Below are positions 7,585 to 16,050 of a DNA stretch of 64,000 nucleotides, in pieces. Position 1 is the first letter of the stretch, and the number at the start of each line of letters is the position of its first letter. The translations under genes and the position numbers were made by a program. The notes beneath the pieces were generated by a model. It had not been told where the DNA came from. It saw only the letters and a list, made by a program, of their open reading frames with translations, and made no database searches. The stretch is taken from contig JADFDS010000009.1 of NCBI GenBank assembly GCA_018262715.1, positions 1 to 64,000 on the forward strand, in the 5' to 3' direction. The DNA is from Bacteroidota bacterium. GTDB lineage: Bacteria; Bacteroidota; Bacteroidia; Bacteroidales; VadinHA17.

Positions 7585-8677
7585 TTTTATCCTTCCATTG
7601 TTTTAATAAACCGAGTAACTGACTGATCTGATCATCCGTATGAGTGGCGGATACAGCAATCCTCACCAGGAACAGCTGCTGCCTGGCCGGATAGTTGACA
7701 GAGGGCGCTATCACCCTGTTCTCTTCAAGGAACTGAGAAAGTCCATTCGCCTTTTCAGCGGTATCGAAGAGAACAGGCACGATGGGAGTCCTGAAATGGG
7801 TTGTCCGGAAATCCATGGCAGTCAATGCCTCCCTGATCGTCCACGCCTTGTCAAGCAGTTCCTTGCGCAGGCCGGGATTTTCCCTGATGATTGCAAGTGA
7901 AGCAATTCCTGCAGCCGCAATCGGCGGAGGCAGAGCGGTGGAGGCCTGGTAAGTAGCCGACTTTTCACGGATCAATCCGGTGACCGAACGGCTGCCGGAT
8001 ATGAACCCGCCGTAACCGCCAAGCGCCTTGCTCATTGTCTCGGTCTGGTAAATTTTCCCGTCACCGGGAAGGCCAAAATGCTCAGGAGTTCCCTTGCCCG
8101 TCGCACCGATGACGCCTGTTGCATGCGCATCATCAACGACCAGGATGGCATCGTGCTTTCTGACTACCTCGTATATCTGGTTCAAAGGGGCTATTTCGCC
8201 CGTCAGGGCGAAGATCCCGTCAGTGATCACCAGCGGACTCGACCCCCGGTTATAATCCAGCAGATAATCGAGGTGGCCGGCGTCACAGTGATCATAATAC
8301 ATCACTTTGACCACATCGGCAGGGATGGCAGCAATGATGCTGGCATGGGCCGACTGGTCAATAAAGATTGTCGAATAGCTCCCCTTCAGTATCTCAAGCA
8401 GGATGCTGTTACCCTGGTAACCCGATGCAAAAACCACTGCATCCTCTTTTCCCTTGAATGAGGCCAGCGCACCCTCCAGCTCAAGATGCAGGTCTGATGT
8501 GCCTGTAGTATGACGCGATGCAGCAAAGTTGACACCATACTTTTCAACGGCCCGGATAACGGCCTTCTTTATCTCCGGATGACCGGCCAGCCCCAGGTAA
8601 TTGTTTCCCGCGAAGTAAGAAAACTTTTTGCCGTTGCTGTAAATGTAATTCCCGACTTCGCCGTTCAATAGGATCAT
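7571..8677 (-). CDS. Alpha-oxoamine synthase-like PLP enzyme (BioF/KBL family)
   Basis: 368 residues, somewhat shorter than 8-amino-7-oxononanoate synthases (about 385-400). The fold-type I PLP signature is complete: NNYLGLAGHPEI, the SRHTTGTSDLHLELE substrate loop, VVDDAHATGV with the cofactor Asp, and ETMSKALGGYGG with the Schiff-base lysine. Family members condense an amino acid with an acyl-CoA. No biotin genes are nearby; instead it overlaps a dipeptide epimerase, so a dedicated role with that enzyme is more likely than biotin synthesis. The N-terminus lacks the usual 30-40 residue extension, so the protein begins close to the GNNYLGL motif. Confidence 0.85.
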   Translation of the reverse strand: MILLNGEVGNYIYSNGKKFSYFAGNNYLGLAGHPEIKKAVIRAVEKYGVNFAASRHTTGTSDLHLELEGALASFKGKEDAVVFASGYQGNSILLEILKGSYSTIFIDQSAHASIIAAIPADVVKVMYYDHCDAGHLDYLLDYNRGSSPLVITDGIFALTGEIAPLNQIYEVVRKHDAILVVDDAHATGVIGATGKGTPEHFGLPGDGKIYQTETMSKALGGYGGFISGSRSVTGLIREKSATYQASTALPPPIAAAGIASLAIIRENPGLRKELLDKAWTIREALTAMDFRTTHFRTPIVPVLFDTAEKANGLSQFLEENRVIAPSVNYPARQQLFLVRIAVSATHTDDQISQLLGLLKQWKDKNESN

Positions 8678-8708
8678 GTTCCCTGATTAACTAAAATTAT
8701 GACTTTAT

Positions 8709-8716
8709 CAAAATTA
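8709..8716 (-). promoter_or_regulatory. -7 box for the PLP enzyme/epimerase operon
   Basis: The complement TAATTTTG matches TAnnTTTG, 31 nt before the ATG at 8677. The rest of 8678-8857 shows nothing else recognisable. Confidence 0.4.
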
Positions 8717-8857
8717 ATCTTTTATATAGTCATCAGACATCCTACCACTCATAAAAAAACCGGAAAATGATCCCTGTATGCCGTAAAGCATACACCCTGA
8801 ACTTGACCCGGGGAATTCCCGGGATATGCAGGCCATGATACAGTTCCTGTACCCCGA

Positions 8858-8890
8858 AGAAAAAAGGGCCGGTGATGACTCACCAGCCCT
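8858..8890 (-). terminator. Terminator of the blaI-M56 operon
   Basis: The stem AGGGCCGGTGA/TCACCAGCCCT (8865-8875 with 8880-8890, one mismatch) is followed leftwards by six T. It lies about 50 nt after the M56 stop codon. Confidence 0.8.
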
Positions 8891-8942
8891 GAGGGAGATA
8901 CCCTCATCAGTATTATTCAAATGCTTAACCCTACCAGACTGC

Positions 8943-10691
8943 CTACCGCAGGCTGAATTTCACCGGGACTGTCATTCTCACTTCGACAGCCTTGCCATGT
9001 TGAGTACCGGGTTTCCAGGCTGGCATCTCCCCTATCACTCTAACCGCCTCAGCATCGAGCAAAGGATGTGCAGACCTTTCAACACTGATGTCAGTAACCT
9101 TCCCTGCCTTGTTTACTATGAATGACACCATCACCAGTCCTGTAATGCCATCCTTCTTGGCCTGCTCCGGATACTTCACCCGCTGGGAGATCCATAGCAT
9201 CATGGCTTCCATGCCCCCCGGAAACTCGGGCATTTCCTCCACAATAACAAAAACATCCCTGTTCTCTTCCTTGCCGTAGCCTGTCACGGTTACTTCCTTC
9301 TGCTTGTCAGGCGAAGCGACAGTATTCTTTTTCGTCGTTATCTCAATGACTCCATCTTTCCCCTTCTCACCGTATTTCGCAACAGCCTGTTCGCCCTTCA
9401 GGACATGGATTTCTGCTATAACGTCCGGAGATATCTCCGAGAGGGGTTTGTTTGTCACCTTTCCATCCAATACTACAAGAGCCTTTGACGGACCAGATGC
9501 TGGTGGAGGCGGAGGAGGCGGAGGAACCGCTACAGTGTCAATAATCATATTTCCCCACTGCAACTGCGTTGTAATATAGTTACCGGCAGCCTTTACCGAG
9601 ACAGCTTTCGTAACATAGCCGACATAGGTAATTACCAGGACTGCATCGTCGGGAACATCCTTAAGCGTAAAGCGTCCCGAACCGTCGGTGGTTGTACCGG
9701 CCGTTGTGCCCTTCACCAATACTACCGCCCCTTCGAGCGGGCCACCCTTTTCATCCGTAACCACCCCGCTGACATTTTTTGTCATGTCTGCCGTGACCGC
9801 GGCCGAAGCAGTTAATCCCTGCTCCTCCGGGCTGACGGTGTACCTGGGCTCTGCAAATGCATAGAGTACCAGTGCGGCGACAGGCAGGATCAGTAACAGC
9901 CTGAGCTTACGGTATGGCGAACTGATTTTATTTTTCATCATTTGAAATCGTTTTTTGTTTAGTGAATAACTGAAAAAGTTGCCCAGGTCGATTACCGGAG
10001 AGCCGGCGATCTGGTTAAGCAGCACGGCCCTGTAAACGGCCGGATCGGAGGAACGCTGCAGCGCCTCCTCATCAGCCAGATACTCATGGTTCTGCCTGAT
10101 GAACCTGGAATAGATCCATACGGCAGGATTGAACCACTGAACCATGCACAGAAGCGATGAAAGCACCAGGTCAAACCAGTGCTTCTGCCTGATATGCACC
10201 ATCTCATGAATCAAAATCTCCCTTGTCTCGGTCTCTGTAACTGAAGGATTGACAACAACATAGGAGAATAATGAAAATGATCCGGGAAACTCGGGCGAAC
10301 GCAACACCTTCACCGGATAACCGGAGCTCCGGTCAGCATCACCCGCTGCCCTGAGCACAGGCAACACCTGCATGACATACCTGAAAAGCATGGTCCCCGC
10401 TCCGGCAAGCCAGACGGCAAACAACGCAATCGCCAGTATATTCTGCCAGGAACTGCCGCCACTCAGCGCTGCCGTTGCCGGCCCGGCTTCGGCAGCCGCC
10501 TCAGCGACAGACACCTCAACCGCATACCGCACTGTGAACAGCGGAAGGACGACCGAAGCCATGATACCAATAATAAGGTATATACGGTTCAGAAGAAAAA
10601 ACCTCTCATTCCTGAGAAAGAGCAGATAAACAAGGGCAAACCCCGTTATCCATACTGCTGACCTGAGAAGGTAAAAACCCACCGCTTCCAT
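8943..10691 (-). CDS. M56 (BlaR1-type) peptidase fused to CarboxypepD_reg, plug-like and TonB C-terminal domains
   Basis: 582 residues. Membrane segments lie near residues 6-27, 33-53, 85-107 and 265-283. The cytoplasmic zinc site is intact: HEMVH (HExxH) near 163-167 and HEYLADEEAL with the third ligand. After the last helix, residues about 305-375 form a carboxypeptidase-regulatory beta domain (VSGVVTDEKGGPLEGA...VGY), then an eight-proline stretch, a TonB-receptor-plug-like segment (ALVVLDGK...YGEKGKDGVIEITTKK) near 403-450 and a TonB C-terminal domain (PEFPGGMEAM...KYPEQAKKDGITG...WKPGTQHGKAV) near 480-582. It shares TAATG with the upstream blaI-like gene. By analogy with BlaR1/MecR1 it senses an envelope signal and cleaves the repressor; the signal is unknown and no beta-lactamase is nearby. 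Confidence 0.88.
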   Translation of the reverse strand: MEAVGFYLLRSAVWITGFALVYLLFLRNERFFLLNRIYLIIGIMASVVLPLFTVRYAVEVSVAEAAAEAGPATAALSGGSSWQNILAIALFAVWLAGAGTMLFRYVMQVLPVLRAAGDADRSSGYPVKVLRSPEFPGSFSLFSYVVVNPSVTETETREILIHEMVHIRQKHWFDLVLSSLLCMVQWFNPAVWIYSRFIRQNHEYLADEEALQRSSDPAVYRAVLLNQIAGSPVIDLGNFFSYSLNKKRFQMMKNKISSPYRKLRLLLILPVAALVLYAFAEPRYTVSPEEQGLTASAAVTADMTKNVSGVVTDEKGGPLEGAVVLVKGTTAGTTTDGSGRFTLKDVPDDAVLVITYVGYVTKAVSVKAAGNYITTQLQWGNMIIDTVAVPPPPPPPPASGPSKALVVLDGKVTNKPLSEISPDVIAEIHVLKGEQAVAKYGEKGKDGVIEITTKKNTVASPDKQKEVTVTGYGKEENRDVFVIVEEMPEFPGGMEAMMLWISQRVKYPEQAKKDGITGLVMVSFIVNKAGKVTDISVERSAHPLLDAEAVRVIGEMPAWKPGTQHGKAVEVRMTVPVKFSLR

Positions 10692-11077
10692 TACTCTTGC
10701 AGTTTACTGTCCGATAATTCCTTCCGTGTCTCTTTGATCAGCTCTTCCATCTCCGCCATGGTAAGATCCTTTTCACGTGCAAAGAATGATGCCATAGCAG
10801 GGAACGAGTTGTCAAAATACCCCTCAAGAAGGCCAAAGAGCTGATGGCGCGAATATTCATCACGGGAAACAACCGGAAAATACAAATAGACGTTCCCGTA
10901 CGACTTATGATCCACAAATCCCTTTTTCTCAAGAATTCTTACCACAGTCGATACAGTGTTCCTCGCAGGCCTGGGTTCGTCAAACCGGTCGCGGATATCC
11001 TTGACCAGTCCTTCACCCATATCCCACAAAATCTGCATCACCTGCTCCTCTGCCCTCGTAAGTTGCATTGTCTTCAT
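10691..11077 (-). CDS. BlaI/MecI/CopY-family repressor
   Basis: 128 residues, standard for the family. An N-terminal winged helix (TRAEEQVMQILWDMGEGLVKDI, then RNTVSTVVRILEKKGFVDH) is followed by a dimerisation helix region. It should bind DNA as a dimer and be inactivated by cleavage through the downstream M56 peptidase, whose ATG overlaps its stop as TAATG. Two GACTA-N6-TAGTC dyads lie 32-90 nt upstream, one inside the promoter spacer, which indicates autoregulation. Confidence 0.93.
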   Translation of the reverse strand: MKTMQLTRAEEQVMQILWDMGEGLVKDIRDRFDEPRPARNTVSTVVRILEKKGFVDHKSYGNVYLYFPVVSRDEYSRHQLFGLLEGYFDNSFPAMASFFAREKDLTMAEMEELIKETRKELSDSKLQE

Positions 11078-11101
11078 AACTTTTCTGTCAATCCTTCAAT
11101 G

Positions 11102-11132
11102 CAAATATATGACTAATTTCTTAGTCATGCAA
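11102..11132 (-). promoter_or_regulatory. blaI promoter with operator in the spacer
   Basis: Read leftwards, TTG (11130-11132) and TATATTTG (11102-11109) are 20 nt apart, close to the Bacteroidota consensus. The spacer is almost wholly filled by a perfect 8-bp-arm palindrome at 11109-11128 (ATGACTAA-TTTC-TTAGTCAT). This geometry is that of a repressor operator that blocks polymerase. Confidence 0.7.
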
Positions 11133-11151
11133 CTAATTATGCACTTTTTTT

Positions 11152-11167
11152 GACTATTTTTTTAGTC
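11152..11167. promoter_or_regulatory. Second BlaI-type operator dyad
   Basis: GACTA-N6-TAGTC, with the same half-sites and 16-bp length as the core of the promoter palindrome at 11111-11126, 41 bp away (about four helical turns). A third isolated half-site, AACTAA, lies between them. Assignment to the BlaI-like regulator is inferred from position and repetition. Confidence 0.6.
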
Positions 11168-11342
11168 TATAGGCTAATCTGCAGTATTACAGATTTTTAC
11201 AATCCAGATAATCGTGGTCAGTCGTGTGCCGATTTTCCGGGGCAGAGCCGCTTTGCGTGATTTTCACTGGTAGGGGCTGGTATTGTTCTCCGCTAAAGAG
11301 CCGCCTTTGACAGGTTTCCCCGGCAGGAAGCGAAAAGAGTCC

Positions 11343-12062
11343 TTATCTGCAAAGCTGATCGTATGCATAAACATGCAGTGCCACATCATCCCAGCGGATC
11401 TTCTCACCCTGGAACTGTTCGAGCATCTGCGGACAGTCTGAATATAGCTCCTGGAAATTCTCCCGATAGGAGCCCTTCTTTACCTTGAAAGCTTTCCCCC
11501 CTTCCTTCACAAAGAGATACACCCTGTCTTCGCCTCCCGTAACCTGGAGTCCGCCTATACTTAGCCCGCCTGTTTTTGCGCCTGGTTCGGCGAACACCTT
11601 GATTTTGCTGTCAAAGCCGGGATTCAGCAGCTGGAGGATTCTCCTGGTTTCCTTCTGAGCCGGAGTTGTTGCCGTTTCAAATATCACCCACTCGCGATTT
11701 ACAATTCCGTTCAGGTCACTGTCAGCAAACTCCTTGATGGAGCTTCCGGCATCACTGATCATGCTAAGCTTCATGAGCTTCGAGGGTTTCACCTTCAGTG
11801 AGACAACCTGATCAGGCGAGAATTTAGCATTCTCCCCGGTTTCAAGCTTAACCTTGATTTTGGTCAAACCATTTATCACATAAACCCCACCTGCAAACTT
11901 GCCGGTGATCTCTTCGCCAGATTGAAAGGTCACCACGCATTCGTTGCCATACATAGCCGACATGCCCCCTTCCTCTACTGTCTCAACAAAACCCTGACCT
12001 GAAGCCCTGCCTGTAAAAAACAGCGCCAGGGTCATGAAAATGATTCCAACTGGTTTTTTCAT
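11343..12062 (-). CDS. Secreted protein of unknown function
   Basis: About 239 residues from ATG at 12062, chosen because it begins a clean signal peptide (MKKPVGIIFMTLALFF... ASGQ cut site) and avoids overlap with the upstream gene; the longer frame starts at 12143 inside that gene. The mature protein is beta-rich (ECVVTFQSGEEITGKFAGG... ) and then charged, ending in DVALHVYAYDQLCR. No enzyme motif is recognised. It follows a small membrane protein on the same strand with 64 nt between. The 265 bp between its stop and the blaI-like gene contain only the operators described. Confidence 0.7.
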   Translation of the reverse strand: MKKPVGIIFMTLALFFTGRASGQGFVETVEEGGMSAMYGNECVVTFQSGEEITGKFAGGVYVINGLTKIKVKLETGENAKFSPDQVVSLKVKPSKLMKLSMISDAGSSIKEFADSDLNGIVNREWVIFETATTPAQKETRRILQLLNPGFDSKIKVFAEPGAKTGGLSIGGLQVTGGEDRVYLFVKEGGKAFKVKKGSYRENFQELYSDCPQMLEQFQGEKIRWDDVALHVYAYDQLCR

Positions 12063-12126
12063 GATACGGATTTTTTTTAGTAATGGTTTAAGATACTGTG
12101 TCTCTTCCGGATCAATGAACACTGAA

Positions 12127-12525
12127 TCAAGGCTGTTGTTCACCGGTCCCGTGCCTTTTATTCATGTAATGACTGACAATAAAAAGTATTCCTATGACAA
12201 TGAAAGGCAATGTAATCATCATGGTAACTCCCAGAGTCTGCCCGAAGGTGTTGCCGGGCCGGTTATTGACATTGAATATCAAAGGGACAAAAAACAGGCC
12301 CAGAACTGTAAATGCAATCCCTCCCCACAGTTCCTGTTTCCAGGCAAAAATCAGAAGGGCAATCAAAGCAAATGACGGGATAAGGTGGAGAAAAAAGCCT
12401 GCCAGGTTCTGCCAGAATGAACTTTCCTCAGAAAATGCATCAAATGCGAACAGGCTTATGAAAATAATTGCAAGAATGCCCAGGATCCTAGGGGTCCACC
12501 ATAAAAATCGGTTATGTGGTTTCAT
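12127..12525 (-). CDS. Small inner-membrane protein (DUF7670-like)
   Basis: 132 residues with four hydrophobic segments near 10-30, 45-63, 67-86 and 95-118, a short acidic loop (FSEESSFWQN) and a polar tail (NKRHGTGEQQP). It resembles a widespread small four-helix membrane protein family of unknown role; family name is tentative. It is upstream of the secreted unknown gene and probably on the same transcript. Confidence 0.68.
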   Translation of the reverse strand: MKPHNRFLWWTPRILGILAIIFISLFAFDAFSEESSFWQNLAGFFLHLIPSFALIALLIFAWKQELWGGIAFTVLGLFFVPLIFNVNNRPGNTFGQTLGVTMMITLPFIVIGILFIVSHYMNKRHGTGEQQP

Positions 12526-12601
12526 ACCTCAGTTTTTAGAAGTTAACACAAAGGTACTCCACCTGTAACGGGATGTCAATTTTATTTCATTCAGTCTGCT
12601 C

Positions 12602-13846
12602 TTACTCTTTATTTGCGCTTTCGGGCCTCAGAATGGCCAGCTGAAGTATGACGGCAAGCAGAACCGGGATTGCCAGCAGAGCCATATCACGTGCCAGGTT
12701 ACCTGAATCCATCGATTTTCCCAGAAGCCTGGTTATGAAAGCTCCAGCAAATACGCCTGCCATATTCATCAGGCCATAACCCGTCGCCCTCAGGCGCGGC
12801 GTAACAAACTGGCAGAGGATCGGCATGTTATTGGCATCAAACATGCCATACCCGATTCCGAAAAGTACTGCGCCGCCTATGATCCACAGGTAGCTGTGCC
12901 CGAGTCCGATCAGCAGAAGTGACGGAATGGTGAGTGACAGGCCTATGGCACCTGTATAAATGCGACCGCGAATGTTCTTCAGTATCCACCTGTCAGACAG
13001 TATGCCCCCGAAGATCACACCAACCAGTGAGGAGAATGCAATAATTATGGTTGACATCGGCCCGGCTAACGGCATCTCTATGCCAAGACTTGATGAGAAG
13101 AGCGTCGGGATCCAGTTCTTGACAGCCCAGCCTGGTATGCTCGGTACGGCGAAATAAAAGAGGATCATCCAGAAACTTATCATCCCGAACAGAACGGAAA
13201 GCCCCGAAGCTGCTGACCTGAATCCGGAGACACCCGGTGAGACCTTTTTTACTTTCTTCCTGTATTTGTATTCGCGAAGCAGCAAAATCAGCACCAGGCT
13301 GTATATTATGCCCACAATACCGAAGTATTGAAATGTTTTCTGCCATGACAGGCTGTCAGCTATGGTGGCCCCGAAACCACCCAGGGCCTGTCCCATATAT
13401 AGCCCCGTCATATGTATTCCCACCGCCAGTGATCGTGTTGAGCCCTGGTGATAATCGGCAATAAGGGAAAGCCCGGCTGGTATGTAAAGCGCCTCACTGA
13501 CACCCATTATCGCCCGCAGGGCATAGAGAACCCCATAGTCATGGGTATAGCCCATTGCGAAAGTGACCCCTGACCATACGAAGAGGCTGCCGACGATCAG
13601 CCATTTCCTGTTGAGCCTGTCGCCAATGATTCCCGCTACGGGACTCATCAGCCCGTAGATCCAGAGGAAAACCGCCATCAGCCTGCCGAAATTCTCAGCC
13701 TTTTCCAATTCCACGATGTCAACCATCATGGCATTCTTCATGGTGGAAAGCATCTGGCGGTCCATATAGTTGAGCAAAGCAACCACCCAGAGCAGCGCCA
13801 CCACAACCCAGGCATACCTTCTTTCTGCAACGCTCTCTTTCATCAT
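12602..13846 (-). CDS. nanT: MFS transporter, probable sialic acid permease
   Basis: 414 residues with about 12 transmembrane helices. MFS signatures are visible: NYMDRQMLSTM in helix 1 and GIIGDRLNRKWLI (motif A) between helices 2 and 3, and SDRWILKNIRGR in the repeat half. Its start shares TAATG with the epimerase gene, placing it last in the sialidase-lyase-epimerase operon. That context makes N-acetylneuraminate import across the inner membrane the likely job; hexuronate-type MFS proteins look similar, so the substrate is inference. The second Met (13843) is an equally possible start. Confidence 0.82.
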   Translation of the reverse strand: MMKESVAERRYAWVVVALLWVVALLNYMDRQMLSTMKNAMMVDIVELEKAENFGRLMAVFLWIYGLMSPVAGIIGDRLNRKWLIVGSLFVWSGVTFAMGYTHDYGVLYALRAIMGVSEALYIPAGLSLIADYHQGSTRSLAVGIHMTGLYMGQALGGFGATIADSLSWQKTFQYFGIVGIIYSLVLILLLREYKYRKKVKKVSPGVSGFRSAASGLSVLFGMISFWMILFYFAVPSIPGWAVKNWIPTLFSSSLGIEMPLAGPMSTIIIAFSSLVGVIFGGILSDRWILKNIRGRIYTGAIGLSLTIPSLLLIGLGHSYLWIIGGAVLFGIGYGMFDANNMPILCQFVTPRLRATGYGLMNMAGVFAGAFITRLLGKSMDSGNLARDMALLAIPVLLAVILQLAILRPESANKE

Positions 13847-15030
13847 TATGCAGTTTTTACCGGTTCAACATCACTGAGTGTCTTCCATACCTGCAGCAAT
13901 CCTCTGGGGATGTGGAAACACCCCTTCCACTTTCCGCCCTTGAGCGGCAGGAGCACTTCTCCCCTCCGGTTCAGGTAACCGTACCACTCTCCGGATTCAG
14001 GGTCGGGGAAGTGACTCCATGTATAGGCATCAACCTTCTCAAACCAGTCGAGGCAGCGCCTGTCACCTGTCAGCCTGTACCCCTTTGCCAGTGAGATAAG
14101 AGTTTCGATATGCACCCACCAGAGCTTCTGATCCCACTCCAGTTGCTGGGGAGGATATCCTTTTACGTCCAGGAAATAGAATATGCCACCATGCTTCTCA
14201 TCCCACCCCTTACTTAACGTCTGCAGGGTGATTTCGGTGGCCCTGGCTGCAAGCTTCTGATCTCCCCTGATCTCGGAGAGGTCCATCATGAACCACATGG
14301 CTTCTGTGACGTGTCCGGGATTCAGCAGCCGGCCTTCAAACGAATCAGAAAATGATCCGTCAGGAGCCACGTTCTCCAGGATCAGGCCATATTCCTTGCT
14401 GTTGAAGACATCCATTACCTCATGTATACACTCCTCCCTTACCCTTTCAACAGTTCCGGCATCAAGAAGCGGTGCTATGATCCCCGAGAGATTGCTGAGA
14501 ATCATCGGAAGGGAGAAGCCCTTCAGCGGCCGGGTGCCCGGATATACTTTTGACCAGTTGCCTTTAGGATTACCGGAACGGCCGAGAATGTTCCGGAATG
14601 TATTCAATGCAATCTCACCGTACCTGCTGTTGCCTGTTGCCCTGAACAATTCACCAAATGCCATTGCAGCGAAACAGTCAGAGAAAATATTGCAGGGATG
14701 GACGAGAGGCTTCCCTTCCCGGGTCAGAGAGAAATAAAAGTTGCCATCACGGTCACTTCCGTATTTCTCAAGGAAGGCTGCTCCGGACAGTGCCGTTTCC
14801 AGCCATTCCTGTCGTTTCTCAACGTTGTTGAAGAGGTGACTGAACATCCATACCTCTCTTCCCTGGAGCCAGATGAACTTGTCCGTGTCATATACCTTTC
14901 CGTTACGGTCAAGGCATGTGAAATAGCCTCCCCGTTCACGATCAGGCGAGTACTTCATCCAGAATGGAATGATGTCATTCAACAGCGCATTCCTGTACCG
15001 CTCAGCTACTGACTGTAATTGAGTATTCAT
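13846..15030 (-). CDS. nanE: N-acylglucosamine 2-epimerase (AGE/RnBP family)
   Basis: 394 residues, normal for the (alpha/alpha)6-barrel AGE family. Active-site histidines are seen in NPGHVTEAMWFMMDL (near 237-251), EKHGGIFYFLD and KLWWVHIETL (near 330), with the family's conserved Trp/Arg surroundings. In Bacteroidota nan operons this enzyme converts N-acetylmannosamine, released by the lyase, to N-acetylglucosamine. It starts 8 nt after the lyase stop and ends at TAATG with the transporter. The nagA/nagB step is not in the window. Confidence 0.88.
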   Translation of the reverse strand: MNTQLQSVAERYRNALLNDIIPFWMKYSPDRERGGYFTCLDRNGKVYDTDKFIWLQGREVWMFSHLFNNVEKRQEWLETALSGAAFLEKYGSDRDGNFYFSLTREGKPLVHPCNIFSDCFAAMAFGELFRATGNSRYGEIALNTFRNILGRSGNPKGNWSKVYPGTRPLKGFSLPMILSNLSGIIAPLLDAGTVERVREECIHEVMDVFNSKEYGLILENVAPDGSFSDSFEGRLLNPGHVTEAMWFMMDLSEIRGDQKLAARATEITLQTLSKGWDEKHGGIFYFLDVKGYPPQQLEWDQKLWWVHIETLISLAKGYRLTGDRRCLDWFEKVDAYTWSHFPDPESGEWYGYLNRRGEVLLPLKGGKWKGCFHIPRGLLQVWKTLSDVEPVKTA

Positions 15031-15038
15031 AGTCTTCT

Positions 15039-15980
15039 TTACCTGAATCTGGCCATTCCTGATGCCTTTGAAAACAGATCATCCATTCCCAGTTCCCTGA
15101 CATCCTTAACGAATGCCTGGTAGTCAGCCACTGACATATTCCTTACCGGCAGCCTGAACTCGCCGCAGTCAAGGCCTATGAACCTCATATAGGCTTTTCC
15201 CGTGGCAATTCCTCCGTATTTGGCCAGCAAAGTGATCATGTCAATTGATTTCTCCTGCATTGCGCGGGCAGTGACCTGATCATTCCTTTCAAAGGCCTCA
15301 ATCATCCTGTGATAGAGTGGAGCGGCATAGTTGTATGTGCTTCCGACAGCACCCCGGGCTCCAAGGACCAGCGCAGAAAGGAAGTTTTCGTCTCTGCCCC
15401 ACAGCATGTCATACCTGCCTTTGTCATAATTCAGGCAACTCAGGAAATCCATGAAGTCTTCGTGTGTATACTTGATGCCTGCAAAGTTGGGCACACGCGG
15501 CGCCACCTCCCTGACAAAGTCGATCATGTTGAAAAATCCACCGGTAAGCACCGGGATATGATAGTAATAAACGGGCATTTCAGGAACTGATTCCGCCACC
15601 CTGATGAAGAACTCCGCAAGCATCTTCACATTTGCCGGTTTGAAGTACGAGGGAGATGTCACTGCCACTGCATAAAGTCCCATCTTCTCCGACTCCCCGG
15701 CCAGTTCGATACAGTCCCTGTAGCATGTTCCTCCGAGGTGACTTATGACCTTCAGATTGCTGGTGGAAGAGGCTTTTGCCCAGGCTTCTGCAACAATCAG
15801 CTTCTCGTGGTTCGTGATTGAGACACCTTCGCCTGATGAGCCGTTTATGAAAGCACCCACCACTCCGTTGGAGACAAGCAGCCTGTGATATTTCTCAATT
15901 ATGCCGGAATTGATTTCCCCGTCCGGATACATCGGAGTGAAGGGTGCGGCAATCAGGCCGGCAAGTTTTTCAATCTTCAT
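15039..15980 (-). CDS. nanL: N-acetylneuraminate lyase (DHDPS/NAL family)
   Basis: 313 residues, a class I aldolase TIM barrel. Visible are the substrate carboxylate loop GSSGEG (residues 48-53), the catalytic tyrosine in YYYHIP (near 138), the Schiff-base lysine in FAGIKYTHED (near 169) and YGGIATGKA. The YYYHIP and GIKYT forms fit neuraminate lyase rather than dihydrodipicolinate synthase, and so does the setting between sialidase and AGE epimerase. It should cleave N-acetylneuraminate to N-acetylmannosamine and pyruvate in the cytoplasm. Confidence 0.9.
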   Translation of the reverse strand: MKIEKLAGLIAAPFTPMYPDGEINSGIIEKYHRLLVSNGVVGAFINGSSGEGVSITNHEKLIVAEAWAKASSTSNLKVISHLGGTCYRDCIELAGESEKMGLYAVAVTSPSYFKPANVKMLAEFFIRVAESVPEMPVYYYHIPVLTGGFFNMIDFVREVAPRVPNFAGIKYTHEDFMDFLSCLNYDKGRYDMLWGRDENFLSALVLGARGAVGSTYNYAAPLYHRMIEAFERNDQVTARAMQEKSIDMITLLAKYGGIATGKAYMRFIGLDCGEFRLPVRNMSVADYQAFVKDVRELGMDDLFSKASGMARFR

Positions 15981-16050
15981 AATGTCATTTTATCATAAGT
16001 CTGAATGTTGAGACCGGCAAACCTGATTCACCGGTTAAATTTCCTTCTGA

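Noticed and set aside
7030-7626. 198-codon + frame antisense to the epimerase
   Set aside because: The sense strand carries every enolase-superfamily motif.
8714-8920. 68-codon minus frame between the PLP enzyme and M56 genes
   Set aside because: It spans the terminator hairpin and a promoter box and lacks protein character.
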